Assembly: GCA_963576785.1 (NCBI GenBank)
Contig: OY756148.1
Location: 1-64,000, forward strand
Length of the DNA: 64,000 bases
Reading direction: 5' to 3'
Source of the DNA: Chlorophyllum brunneum
Taxonomy: Eukaryota; Basidiomycota; Agaricomycetes; Agaricales; Agaricaceae
Positions 34,214 through 45,110 of the stretch are shown here, in pieces (the stretch's first letter is position 1; every line of letters starts with the position of its first letter). The notes beneath the pieces were generated by a model, which searched no databases, was not told the origin of the DNA, and saw only the letters and a list, made by a program, of their open reading frames with translations. The translations under genes and the position numbers were made by a program.

Positions 34214-35154
34214 CTATATTATGGCTAGCTTCCACAGTTTGTCCAAGCTCCAAGGTACTCCTAGCTGTGCTGTTAGATCTATGAACTCAGCCTTGGTCCA
34301 TGTCTGCTGTGGACATTGGATGACTAGAAAATTGTTTATCCATTTACTGATGGGTCCAAAACCAGCAGCTCCGTAAATTGCTACTAGCATATCAGCTATA
34401 GCTCCAAAAACCCCTGCACTCGAAGACATCCTGAACATCACTGCTCTGTCTACCTATACTCATCCATTCCATGATATACAGGCCCAATTTTATTGGAGAG
34501 ACAAATTGGTGTGAGGTGGTATGCTGATAATATATTGAAAGTTGTAGCATGGCAGCCTAGAGATAGGTTAAGTATCATGCTGGATGTTATATTGAAAGAT
34601 CCCCAGAATGTGAGGAAATTGTCTAGGTTGATTAGCAAGTTGACAGATGGGATAGATGGGTTGTGACATGGGTACAATAGATCTTGTATTATGCAAAGCT
34701 TTGAGGAATCTGGTTTGGGCACCAAACCAATTGGGGAGGAACAAAATAGGCCAATGAGGTTTTCCAGCTTGTCTGGGGAAAAGAAGGTTGAGTATTGCTC
34801 AGCTGCCTCCTCTGATACTATGTAAGCTGAAATGAAGTCTGGATTCATCCATGATGATGAATGATTAGGGAAGGTAGTGCAATTAGGATGTGAGTTTAAA
34901 CCAATGTCAAAACCATGTAAAAGGCTGTCAATTATATGTAGCCAATTATCAAGAATATTAAAATAGGATAACAGAAAATATATTTTAACAGGGTTTTGCA
35001 GGGTGACTACCCTTTGTAAGTCAGGCCTTACTGCAACAGCTTCCTGCACCATGGAAGGAGCCCCGGCAGAGACTGTAGGAGTAGTTGAAGGTACATGAGT
35101 GCCCAAATTTGCATTTGTTCTAAGTAGCAAAGGTGAAGCAATACTAGGTGCCAT
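34214..35154 (-). pseudogene. Reverse transcriptase of the DIRS-like element
   Basis: Two frames, 35154-34450 and 34441-34214, give the fingers and palm (GLVPKPDSSKLCIIQDL, VNLLINLDNFLTFWGSFN, ATFNILSAYHLTPICLSNKI) and the following block (VFGAIADMLVAIYGAAGFGP, WTKAEFIDLTAQLGVPWSLD). The catalytic aspartates are lost. Sequence corresponding to the next region, with a stop at IGFD*, continues below 34214 to about 33863. Confidence 0.7.
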
Positions 35155-36944
35155 CTAGGGCTTATAGAGCCTGGCTACTCTTGGCATTGGACATGATTGG
35201 TGCTGGTGGTTTTCTAGCAGTAGTGACAGTTGTTGCATAGTTGGCTGGGAGGTAGTCTGATATGCTACACCAAAAGCAGTTCTCTGGATGGTGTTTTTTG
35301 TGTGATGGTGGGCTTGAGTCCTCCATCAAATGACACTTGGCTAGGGATAGAACTGAGGCCTGTAGCTCTTTAACTGATTGCAGCATGATCTTGGCTGCAA
35401 TCACCAACACAATATTTCCATCGAGAGTTGAATAGTTGTGGGCTTTGTTTACAAAGGCCAGCTTGCACTGGTAAATGTTGTACTCAACTGCTACCTGCCA
35501 CAAGTGTACTTGTGATATTCTGATCACAATCTGGTGGTGGGCATCAAGAGTGTCAGCTCAGTCATCACCATGGTACCTTCTGGTTTCATGTTCCACTATA
35601 GAGGCCATACCACACCAGTCCTGCATGCTAATGTTTCTATCTTTATTCCTGTCTACTGGTTTTGCTAGTAGCAATGAAAGCTCCGATATGATGGGTAATT
35701 CAGATACTGGGCTGAAAGCTGCCCTTCAGCATACACCCAATATGATCAAGGTATAAGATATGTAGTCTAGTTTCTGAATAGCTGCCAGTACCTTGGCCAG
35801 AATTGCTATGAAATATATAGCATTAGCCTTGGAAGGATGACATATGGAGTAGTACAAGATAGCAGCATTGCTAGTGATCTAGAGGCCTTTAGCCTGAGGT
35901 AGAGGTTTGGTCTGATTAAACCTGAGACAGCAAAGCAAATTGTGCTGCTAGCTGCCTACTGCTACTATTACAGATGAAGTCTTCAGTTTTTTATGGTTAG
36001 GTCTTTAGCCTCAGGGACAATGTGGCAAGCTTGTGGGCAGGAGGGACCAATAGCAAAGAGTACTTATAGATAAGTAACAAGTTGGTCTTATGCCCTGGTT
36101 TGATTAGGTCAAACTTGGGTTTTGGCATTTGGGAGGGTTCAGATAAGGTAAGGTTTGCCTGTTCCAGTAGGGCCTCATCCTCAAGAAAAAGGGTTTGGGG
36201 AAAGGTTTGTGGTGAATGACCTGGGCTTGAGGTGACCATGGGCCTGATGCCTGATCACTAGGATGATTTGGCAGCTGGTAGGCTTTGACTATTTACTTAG
36301 GTTATTGCTATTACACATACTAAGTCTTGGCTAGTAGGATCAGCAGGCCTTATATGGGGAAGAGTAGTCAGTTGTATGCCATAAACAGGGGTAGAGGCCC
36401 TGTTCTGGAATGGGGCCTATTGGCTGCTAGCAAGGGCAGGAGTGATAGGCCAGGAAGCTTGATAGGTGAGAGCTGGACTGTTGTTATTCAGTTGGACTGG
36501 CATCTGTGTAGACGTGGGTGTCCGCAGTGGAGGGGAATGGGCTTGCAAGGATAGGCCCAGAGAGCCACCTAGGTTGAGGCCATAAAGCTATTGGGTCATA
36601 GCAAGTAAGAAGTAAGGTACATCTAGCCAAGGCAGAGTTGATGTGGGTTATGGATTGGGTGTGGTGGGATACAAGAGAATGATAGTGATAAATGAATAAA
36701 TAAAGGAGGGTAATAAAATTTAAGGAGTGTGGAGACTATTGCAACTCATCATACTCTAGTCAGATTAGAGTATTGGGATGAGATAGCGAGTGGCTGGTTC
36801 CATGAGCTGGCTACTCTGCTGGATACTAGGTGCCAGCAACTTCTGTTGTATGGCACCTTTGCTCCAGGACTAATATTAGTCAATATCTTATTAGCTTGTG
36901 GATGTGAATATTGGAAATTCTGATTAATACTTGTTGTATATTAT

Positions 36945-38255
36945 AGCTACCTAGAGTAGGAAGTCCAAAACAATGATTTCCCCATGTATGCTTCTGTAGG
37001 CAATCTAACCCAGTTCCTTGTCAAATGTGAACATATCACAATGGCAGGATGAGCAATTGAGGCATTCCTCTCCATTGCTATAGACTTGCTCTAGGGTCAA
37101 GTTCCAGGAGTAACTGAACCTGAAACCATGCACTTGTGAAGGTGAGTATCCCTTGTGTAACCTCAGTAACAAGTAACAAAAGCAACTTGCTTATGCACAG
37201 GTATACATCTGATTGGAAACACATACCTCAGAATATGTATTGTTGTACATTCTTTCTACCAATAAACATCAATCCAACTATCAGTACAAAATGCCCTAAG
37301 ACATACAACAAGATCAGTCATGAAAGAGAGGTTCCAGGGAACAAAAGAGTTGGAATACAGGTCTGACTTCAGTCATGTAGCCTTGAGGGTATCATTTCTT
37401 TCACATCTAATGTGCCAGATATGGATCCACTGGAACATATAAGTATCTTTATCTGAAATCAAGCCCAGGGTGAGGCTTGGTGGACAGTGAGTTGGAAAAT
37501 GCATACCTCCTCCTGTGAAGGCAATGGTAAATTGTGATATAGGATATCCTGGCTCAATGTAACAGTCCATCAAACTTATATACTGGCAGTCTCCTAGTAT
37601 CCTATGCTTAGGATCAGGGCCAATGAGATGAACTGGCTCAGGGTCAGCCAGGTCAAGGTTATAGTAATATATTGAGCTAAGGATGTCACCAGCTAGCAGC
37701 CAGTACCCTCCTGGGACAATTTGAGCAACACAAGGATGGTCAGCAAAAGCTTAGAAAATATGAGTTTAGGGACAAATGAAGGGTATTTTCTATATTTCAT
37801 TGATAGTGAGCTACTTCTCAATCCATTCACGAACTTCAGTTGTTGATAGGGAATAGAAGAATTATATTTCTGAGTTGGGATTGTGCAGGTATTGCAAAGA
37901 ATATTCTTCTACAACTTTGAGCCAGATTCTCTAGGTATTGGTAGCCTCATGCAGCTTCTTGCTTACCTGCATGATATATCAGTACATAGACAGTATCATA
38001 ACATTATGCAAATTCACCTAGTACAGTGATACAATGTTGCTATATGGTAAGTAACACCCAACCTCTGAGAGGATCTCAACAGGTAGGTTTTGGAGTGTTA
38101 TCTGGTAGATATTATATCCAGCACACTCATTGTAGAATAGATTTATGATCTGGTTCGACCAATGAGGACAGTACTTGGATACTATCAATAACAAAAGTAA
38201 AATCCCTGCCAACATGAGGATAGTTCACATGCTGCCGCCATTTGCTTGATTGGGT
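36945..38255 (-). pseudogene. F-box protein gene, copy F1, CpG-depleted and internally deleted
   Basis: The minus strand encodes an F-box (LQNLPVEILSEVGCYLPYSN, about 38100-38025). Downstream pieces correspond to copy F4: GYPISQFTIAFTGG and MFQWIHIWHIRCERNDTLKA at 37373-37560. Comparison with F4 shows about 350 bp missing between the C-terminal block and the WNE block, since 37141-37160 jumps from sequence matching 45301-45320 to sequence matching about 45672. In the aligned 3' block (36950-37135) I see no CpG, where F4 has about 14. Confidence 0.7.
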
Positions 38256-38664
38256 TGCAGAGATGACACATCATGGAGTAATGAGAACATCATGATAGGC
38301 AACAAAGCTGGGGATCAATGCTTCAGTTCACAAATGAGCTGGAGGGTCCCTTTCTATGGTATGAAGGTAATACTATATAAAGCCAATCATTGTACCACTC
38401 AAGTAGAATTACCATTTATCATTAATATATAGCAAGATCAAATCTGGAGGAATCTCTACGCTCAACGACACCTCAAAATCCCTCCAAAGTTAATCCATTT
38501 GCCATTTGTTGCTCAGTACAGGTATTTACAGTTCTTATTCTTTGGTGGGCTATCAGAAGTGCCTTGGTGGAAGCTACTGGAGTTGAATTTATGGAAATAA
38601 TGTATATTATCTTTGGAAACCTGGGACTTCTCTTCCCAGAAATCAATAGCTAAAGAATATAACA

Positions 38665-40310
38665 ACTAACCTAGAGTGGGAAGTCATGGACTATAATTTT
38701 CCTTCCACTTCTGTATGCAAGCCAACCAAATTGCTTGTCAAATGTGAACATGTTATAATAATAGATTGAAAGATTGTGGTATTCCTCTCCATTGCTATAC
38801 ACTTGCTCTGTATCCGAGTTCTAGGAGTATCCAAACCTGAAACTGCCTACTGGGGAAGGTAAATACCCCTTGTACAAACTGAGACCATAGATCATTGGCC
38901 AATGGTTGAAGTCAGAGAGCTTCACCATATGTGGAGATTCTTCTTGTAATGCTGGAATGATTAGGCTTAGAATCTTCTGTGCAGTACTCATTACTTGGCA
39001 ATAGTTGGTCCTGTCAAAGTATAGCTGTGAAAAACTCATCTGCTCTCTGTCCCCAAGTAAGCAGCACTATGATAGCTGATGAAACATAATGTTGGGATGA
39101 GGATTGGTGACTTTGATGTACTCAATGTATTCAGGTTCCAGATTATAGATTTCTATATTATTGTTTCATGAAATAGAGAGGAGCCTATTGTTTCTGATGA
39201 TATGTATACAATCCTGTAGGCATTGTCAGTGAAAAGTATGCAAAAGGGGGGTGTTTATGCATAGGCTTCCACGTGGTTAAAAAGGTACAATTTGTGACAT
39301 GCGTTGCTGTACACTCCTTCTACCAGAAAACATCGATCCAGTTCCAACATCCATATCTTGTGAGATATGTGACCACAAAGAGAGGTGCAAGGGAGTAAGG
39401 ATATCAGAACAAGAATATGGGACTGACATTAGTCATGTAGCCCTGAGGATACCATTCCCTTCACATCTGACATACTATATATGGATCCATTGGAATATCT
39501 GATCCCTTCTATTTGCAATCAAGTCCTGGTATTAGCTTTGGCAGATGGTGGGTCAAAGAGTACCTACCTACTCCTACAAATACAATGGTGAACTGTATTA
39601 TGGGATATTCCAGCTCAACATAATAGTCAATCAAAGCTATAGACTGCTAATCTCCTGGTATTCTGGTATTAGAGTCAGGACCAATGAGATGAACTGGCTT
39701 AGGGTCATCCAGGTCAAGGTCATAATAATATATTGAGCCAAATGTACTACCAGCCAGTAGCCAGCACCTACCAGAGACAATTTGAGGAACAAGCAGACAG
39801 TTGGAAAAAGCTTGGAGGGTCCAAATTCATAGACGGATGAGGGAGATTATCCATATTTTACTGACTACAAGACACTTCTCAATCCATTGACATATTTCAC
39901 CTGTTAATAGGGAATAGAGGGGTCATACTCCTGAGTTGTGATTATGCAGGTATCATAATAAGTATTCTTCCGCAAGTTTGAGCCAGATTATGTGAGCATT
40001 AGTGGTATTATGCAATTTTTTGCTTACCTTTGTGATATATTAGTGCATAGATAGTTTACAATAGTATCTAGATTCACCTGGTACAGTGACACAATGTCAC
40101 TATATAGTAAGTAAGATACAACCTTAGACAGGACTTTGACTGGCAAGTCTTGGAGGGTTTTCTTGTAGTGGAATCTATGACTAGAGAGCTGGATTGCTAC
40201 TAGCTATAATTTTAGGCTCTACAGAGGTATATTGATTTGGGAGGACTTACTGTGTAAGGAATTTATGATCTAGTATAACCATAGAGGACAGTACATAGAT
40301 ACCATCAATA
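38665..40310 (-). pseudogene. F-box protein gene, copy F2, CpG-depleted
   Basis: Covers the full length of F4. The C-terminal exon (38821-39039) has MSFSQLYFDRTNYCQVMSTA and GFRFGYS-like GSFRFGYS, and the F-box end lies near 40080-40150. Frames are interrupted. In the 3' 360 bp I count one CpG, where the aligned 360 bp of F4 have 26, with CpG replaced by TpG or CpA at nearly every site. Copy F2 and the adjacent nuclease-like copy form one cassette. Confidence 0.7.
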
Positions 40311-40550
40311 GTGAAGTGGATTGAGATTACCACAAGAATTATTCACATACTCAGATCAGCAGAAGTCAGACTATTTTGCGAGTATGTCTTACCCTCAGTC
40401 TGATTAGATCTGAGTGGTGTGTGTGTGTGTGTGCAGCCTTCTGTGATTCTAAATAGAAGGGTATTATACACTACTCCATATTGTCAAAGCAAAATATTTT
40501 CCAGCTCCCTTAGATATTTAGAAAGCAAAGTAAATATCTTATACATTGAC

Positions 40551-42483
40551 TCAAACTGAGAATTCAAGTAAATTGTACCAACATAAGTTGAGAATGCCAT
40601 ATATAGTCTGGTGCAGTATAATCAGGGATTTTTGTGGTAGTAGAGTTTGGAAAAGAATCATATAAATTTCCTGCTCATCTCTTGTGGACTTGAAAAAGGA
40701 AGACAATGTGTAAATACTCAGCTCAGCCACAAGATTACATAGACTTACCCAAAAGTGTAAGGCCAAAAGAATGAAGAGAACCTGAGCTGGGTTCTTGATC
40801 TTACTAATTTCTGTTATCCAGAATGGCACCCTGAGACTCTGCTCTTTCTCCTTTCCAATTAGCCATGTGGTCCAGACAATACCAAAAGTCCATTTGTAAC
40901 TATTTGACAAACAGAATGGTACAAACTTGTACTCTGTTCAAAGATAACTAACTGGAGCTGAAGTCAAAAGTCATATCCAGTGAGCAATGAGTGGAAACTT
41001 ACATACTGAGTGCCTTAGCCACAACTTGTAGTATATGGTCATGCAATCTTGTTCCAGGCCACTTTGCTTCCAAGATTGACATATGCACATAGTGGTTTTC
41101 AGCCACTAAATTGGCTATACCATGGTTTCAGCTCTTCAAGTAAGTACAAGTCCTTTTCTAACAGCAACCCATGGACAATGTTGATCCAAAATCTTGCACC
41201 ATCAAAAAAACAGTGAAGTAATCTGTGGATCCATTCAAGTAAGTTTCCATACTATCATTCAACACTGATCTGCAGGATACCATGTCATCTTTCTGACATA
41301 AAAGAATAGTTAGCCATTGATAGTAACCAATTGAGTGAGTTTCTCACCTTGGTTGGGCAGCTCAAGACTCCAAACTTGGGAATTATGGCAGTATCTGTTT
41401 GAAACTACATGGCAAAAATCAGTTAGCAAAAGTATGGTTTCCTGACAAATGACTTATATAGGCTCCTTGCCTTCTTTACCAATGACTGCCTTCTTAAGGA
41501 TAAGACTATTGTCGAGGCACCCAAAGAATTCATTGACAATATCATGAGCACTTATTTTGGACTACATAACTCAATTAAATAATAAGTCAAGGCAGATATT
41601 TCAATATACCCAGATGTTTTGAAAAAATTTTCACTTTCCTTTGAGCCTCAACATAAATTTTCTCAGTTCTGATGTTGCATTCTTCTGAAGCATTCTCTTG
41701 CCCTCCATCCTCTGTCAGATAGCACTCTGAGACACACAGAGGTCTAGTTCCTCAATGCTAAATTGTTGATAATCCTCTTTTGTGACCTAAGAGAAGCATA
41801 GTATCTGAAGTGGTCTTCAGATAATGCCAATAGCTTGAATCCACAATCAAATGTACTAATATCAACCTTTCTATCACCATTTGGTCCTCATACTACTTTT
41901 AAAGTATCAACCACAACCTTCACTTTCTAAACTGCTTTAGTGAGAGTCCCGAATGAATGGTAATCCTTGTCTTATACATTATCAAGGTTTTTATCATCCT
42001 CATTCTCACTAGTATCACCTTCTTTTCATCTGTATTGAGTTTTGTAGATGGTTGCTGGCCAACTCCAAAAGAGGCAGAGATCTGTGCTACCTATTTCTCA
42101 ATAGACAATTTACATTCCCTAGGTTGGTTATCAAATATATCTACAAGGTCTATGAATAATCAGTAATTTTCTCCCAAAACATGTTTGAAAAGCTCACTCA
42201 GGTAACTAGTGGACAGTACAGACTCAGCTTGGTCAGGCCTAGGCCCACTGGGCTAGCCAAATCCCACCACCGTATTTTTGCCCAATAGTGACTGAAGCAA
42301 CATCTTCTCAATGTCCAGAGTAAAGGCAAGAATTTGGTTTGAGGTTGGCTAGGGGTATGTGGATGCTTCTGGCTGATTCAAGAGCTTGTGGGATTAGATT
42401 CCTAGACATAAGACTGAATGTTGGAGGCATGAGATCCAGCCTGAGATAGATTGGATGTATTTCATGTGGTATATGAGGACATG
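40551..42483 (-). pseudogene. PD-(D/E)XK-like nuclease gene, CpG-depleted copy
   Basis: Homologous along its length to 47006-48961. The C-terminal part reads SNSYKWTFGIVWTTWL, FWITEISKIKNPAQVLFILL and ALHFW, matching SNSYEWIFGVVRA, FWMTEISRIGGPAQILFVLS and ALRFW of the other copy. The start region (cat of the ATG near 42481) also aligns. It retains 10 nt (near 41235) that are missing from the CpG-rich copy and so keeps the original local frame SVLNDSMETYLNGSTDYFTV. Most Arg codons and splice sites are altered by CpG loss: in a 300-bp block (41821-42120) I count one CpG against 13 in the aligned block of the other copy. Confidence 0.65.
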
Positions 42484-42939
42484 GATATTGAGATTTATGG
42501 AATGGAAAATGACAATACACTTCATGCATAGCGGAGTATTTATTTTGATCTGCTTCCAACTGACTTACAATGGCCACTAATTTTCCACCCATCAAAGCAG
42601 CCTCAGCGATAGACAAAGCCTTTAGGCCTTGAGGTCTCCTATGCCTCACATGTAGTAGCCAGGCTATTTCTCCTTTGAGCAGTTGGCTTTGTTCTTTTGC
42701 ATCACACATGATACATAATAATTCAACAGCTTTTTCACCTCCCAAAAATGGCATGGATGAGGCAAGTCAAACTCCCTCTTTAAGAACATCTAGAGTCACA
42801 TGCATGAGTCTTGTGTTGAGGCATTACTCATAGTACCCTGTTTCAGAGTAAGGGAATTGGACATGTCAATCCTTAGATGGGGTTAATATACTAGATATGT
42901 GAGATCTTCTTATCTTCCATAAGGCAAAATGATGGGGTT

Positions 42940-43080
42940 GCCACTCACTTGAAAACCATGCAGTCATAGGTAGCTTTCTTTTGGATGTGATCACCTTGAT
43001 CTACATAAACAGATCCTTGGAAATGCCTAACTGAAAACATACATCTGCTAAAATAGAACTCCAGACATATGCCGAGCTGG
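42940..43080. repeat. Array segment S, copy 2
   Basis: Matches 31865-32045 (cactcacttgaaaaccatg, then agaactccagacatatgc). It lies upstream of the CpG-depleted nuclease-like gene, in the same relative position as copy 3 at 49615-49740. Confidence 0.7.
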
Positions 43081-43729
43081 GACTGATATCAGTCATGTTG
43101 AAGTTTCGGACATATTCTAGAAATAGACTATGAAGTCATTATGATAATAATAGACTGATCCGTTACTTTCCAGTAACTTCATTCCATAGTAACTTCCTAT
43201 GAGTTGCTCTGCATATGATGAGAGTCATAAGTACTTGATAGATTATTCTACATAGTACCAATGACTAGATACTACATTCCGCAGGCACTACGCTGCAGTT
43301 AAAGGGAGTCATAAGGAACAATCTATGCTTTACTAATATTTTATGTAGTATGACTTGTCTATGTTACAATATGTATATAAACCCCATGTAGCAGACCTAG
43401 TTCTGCATCTCGTTCAATTGAACAACCTCTTCATCATTGCCTATCTCTTTGAGTACAACACCTCCATCGATTTAATCAACTTTGACCTCTACGCCTCTGA
43501 CACTGACCGCTTTATCAATAATATCTGTCTATCTGAATTACCTTTCTACAGGTATCAGATAGAAGCTTATTATCTCGGTGAGTAGACCCTACATTCTCTC
43601 CCACTGCATTTACTGCTGCCCCCAGCAAACAACTCATTATGGTTGTTTTCTCAACAAGTCAATATCTTATTGGCTTGTGGACGCAAATATTAGAAATTTT
43701 GATTCTTTGTGAACAATACTTATTGTATA
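43081..43729. other. Spacer at the CpG boundary, possible small ORF
   Basis: CpG dinucleotides reappear here. A plus-strand frame at 43355-43585 (ATSMLQ-like start, with LFEYNTSIDLINFDLYASD) is uninterrupted for 76 codons but is not recognised. The right end (43655-43735) matches the DNA flanking F1 at 36880-36950. Confidence 0.3.
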
Positions 43730-44300
43730 TTATAGCTGCCTGGGGTGGGAAATCTAGGATGACAATTTCCCCATCTACGTGTCTGTAGGCAATCCGACCT
43801 AGTTTCTTGTCAAGGGCGAATGAGAGGTATTCTCCATGTTTTGTCAACCGCAAGCCGCTTCTCGATCCATTGACGGATTTCACCTGTTGATAGGGAATGG
43901 AGGGGTCATATTCCTGAGCTAGGATTATGCAGGTGTCACAGTGAGTATTCTTCCGCGAGTTTGAACCAGATTATACGAGCATTGGTAGCCTCACGCAGCT
44001 TCTTGTTTACCTGTTTGACGCATCAGTACGTAGACAATATTACGAGGCTATTTAGACTCAACTGGCGCAACGACACAATATCACCATAGGGCAGGTACGA
44101 CGTGACCTCGGACAGGACCTCGACAGGTAGGTCTTGTAGCATTGTCTGGTGTCCGGCAAGTTGAGCAAGGACCGCTATGGTATTTTGTTACATACCATAA
44201 AAGTAGACTGACTTGCAGGACTCACCATAGAACAGATTCATGATCCAATATGACCAAGGAGGATTGTACCCGGATGTCATCGATGATGAAGTGAAATTGA
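43730..44300 (-). pseudogene. F-box protein gene, copy F3, middle deleted, CpG retained
   Basis: The F-box is well preserved (MLQDLPVEVLSEVTSYLPYG, about 44145-44080). The C-terminal LGRIAYRHVDGEIVILDFP (43735-43800) is fused almost directly to the VNGSRSG block, so the central half of the protein is missing. Unlike F1 and F2 this copy keeps its CpGs. Confidence 0.7.
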
Positions 44301-45110
44301 GGTGTCCTCCGGGTGTCCTCCAACATGAGGTAGTTCACACGCTGGTGTTTGTTTTGTTTGGGCTGCAGGGACGACACATACGGAGCTGCCGTGGTCACCT
44401 CGCAGAGCAGATGATAATGTGAAGACGGCACTAGATGGAGTTGGTCCCTGTACTACTCAATTATATCTACGACTAATCACTGGTGTCATTGAGACCGAGA
44501 AGGTGTGAAGCGCTACCGATACTCGTGTGGTCTAACTCTTACCAAGGAATTATAAAGGTTTTTAATTAAGGATTAATCAAGGAGGCATGACAGCCGTGAT
44601 GATAACCTGTAAGAGACAGTAAAGGTTTTACTCAGTCACTCGTTAACGACGCGAGTACTGGGGAGAGTTTACATGAAGTCAACATACAACATTTAAGCAC
44701 ATCATAATTAAGGGTCATGAAAAGAAAATTTTTTGAATATCGAGGTATGGCGAGTTGTGGACAATGGTCGCAGGGTATGTTGTATGCGAAAAGGGTCGTC
44801 ACCATAGGAAAAGGGTCGCTCGTCTCGTCCGCGACCACACTATCAGGAGAGATCACGTATAACAGGCGACGCATGGACTTGGGACTCGGATCGGTTTGTT
44901 ATTTCAACATAATCTCCCTCCCAGTCGTTGCGAACGCATAGTTAAACAATCCCTCAACTACGGCAACAAACGTCACCCAATCCTCTTGAAGGAATTTCGA
45001 AGTGTCCTTGAGCGGACGTTTCCTCGAATATTGTTGCGTTCCCAAAATCCACTTTCAGTCGTTGATAGAGAACGGAAGGGAACTGGATCGTATGTATATA
45101 GGATGACTAC
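44301..45110. other. Spacer between F-box copies F3 and F4
   Basis: No recognisable gene. Short frames at 44632-44874 (minus) and 44717-44941 (plus) have no clear coding character. Confidence 0.4.

Larger units (their letters stand above)
32046..36730 (-). mobile_element. Degenerate DIRS-like retrotransposon (Gag, RT-RNase H, tyrosine recombinase)
   Basis: All parts lie on the minus strand in the order expected for a DIRS-type element. A Gag-like part (about 36240-35162) has LDGNIVLVIAAKIMLQSVKE and SLAKCHLMEDSSPPSHKKHH. The RT follows (35154 to about 34200) with SPIGLVPKPDSSKLCIIQDL, then ATFNILSAYHLTPI and SKWINNFLVIQ. A stretch homologous to the following RNase H region retains FTCKEVASLHGKLVH. 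A tyrosine recombinase (33362-32199) ends the element. The RT active-site pair, normally V-D-D in this context, reads I-N-N. Stops and gaps occur throughout. The ends were not resolved; no clear terminal repeats were found. It separates array segment S copy 1 from F-box copy F1. Confidence 0.75.

Noticed and set aside
32046..36730. LTR (Copia/Gypsy) retrotransposon
   Set aside because: No LTRs, integrase or protease motifs; a tyrosine recombinase with H-x-x-R and Tyr boxes and DIRS-type RT motifs fit better.
31800..43060. CRISPR-like or virus-derived array as explanation for the repeats
   Set aside because: Repeats are kilobase-sized gene cassettes with introns and F-box motifs, not short spaced repeats, and no viral protein motif is seen.
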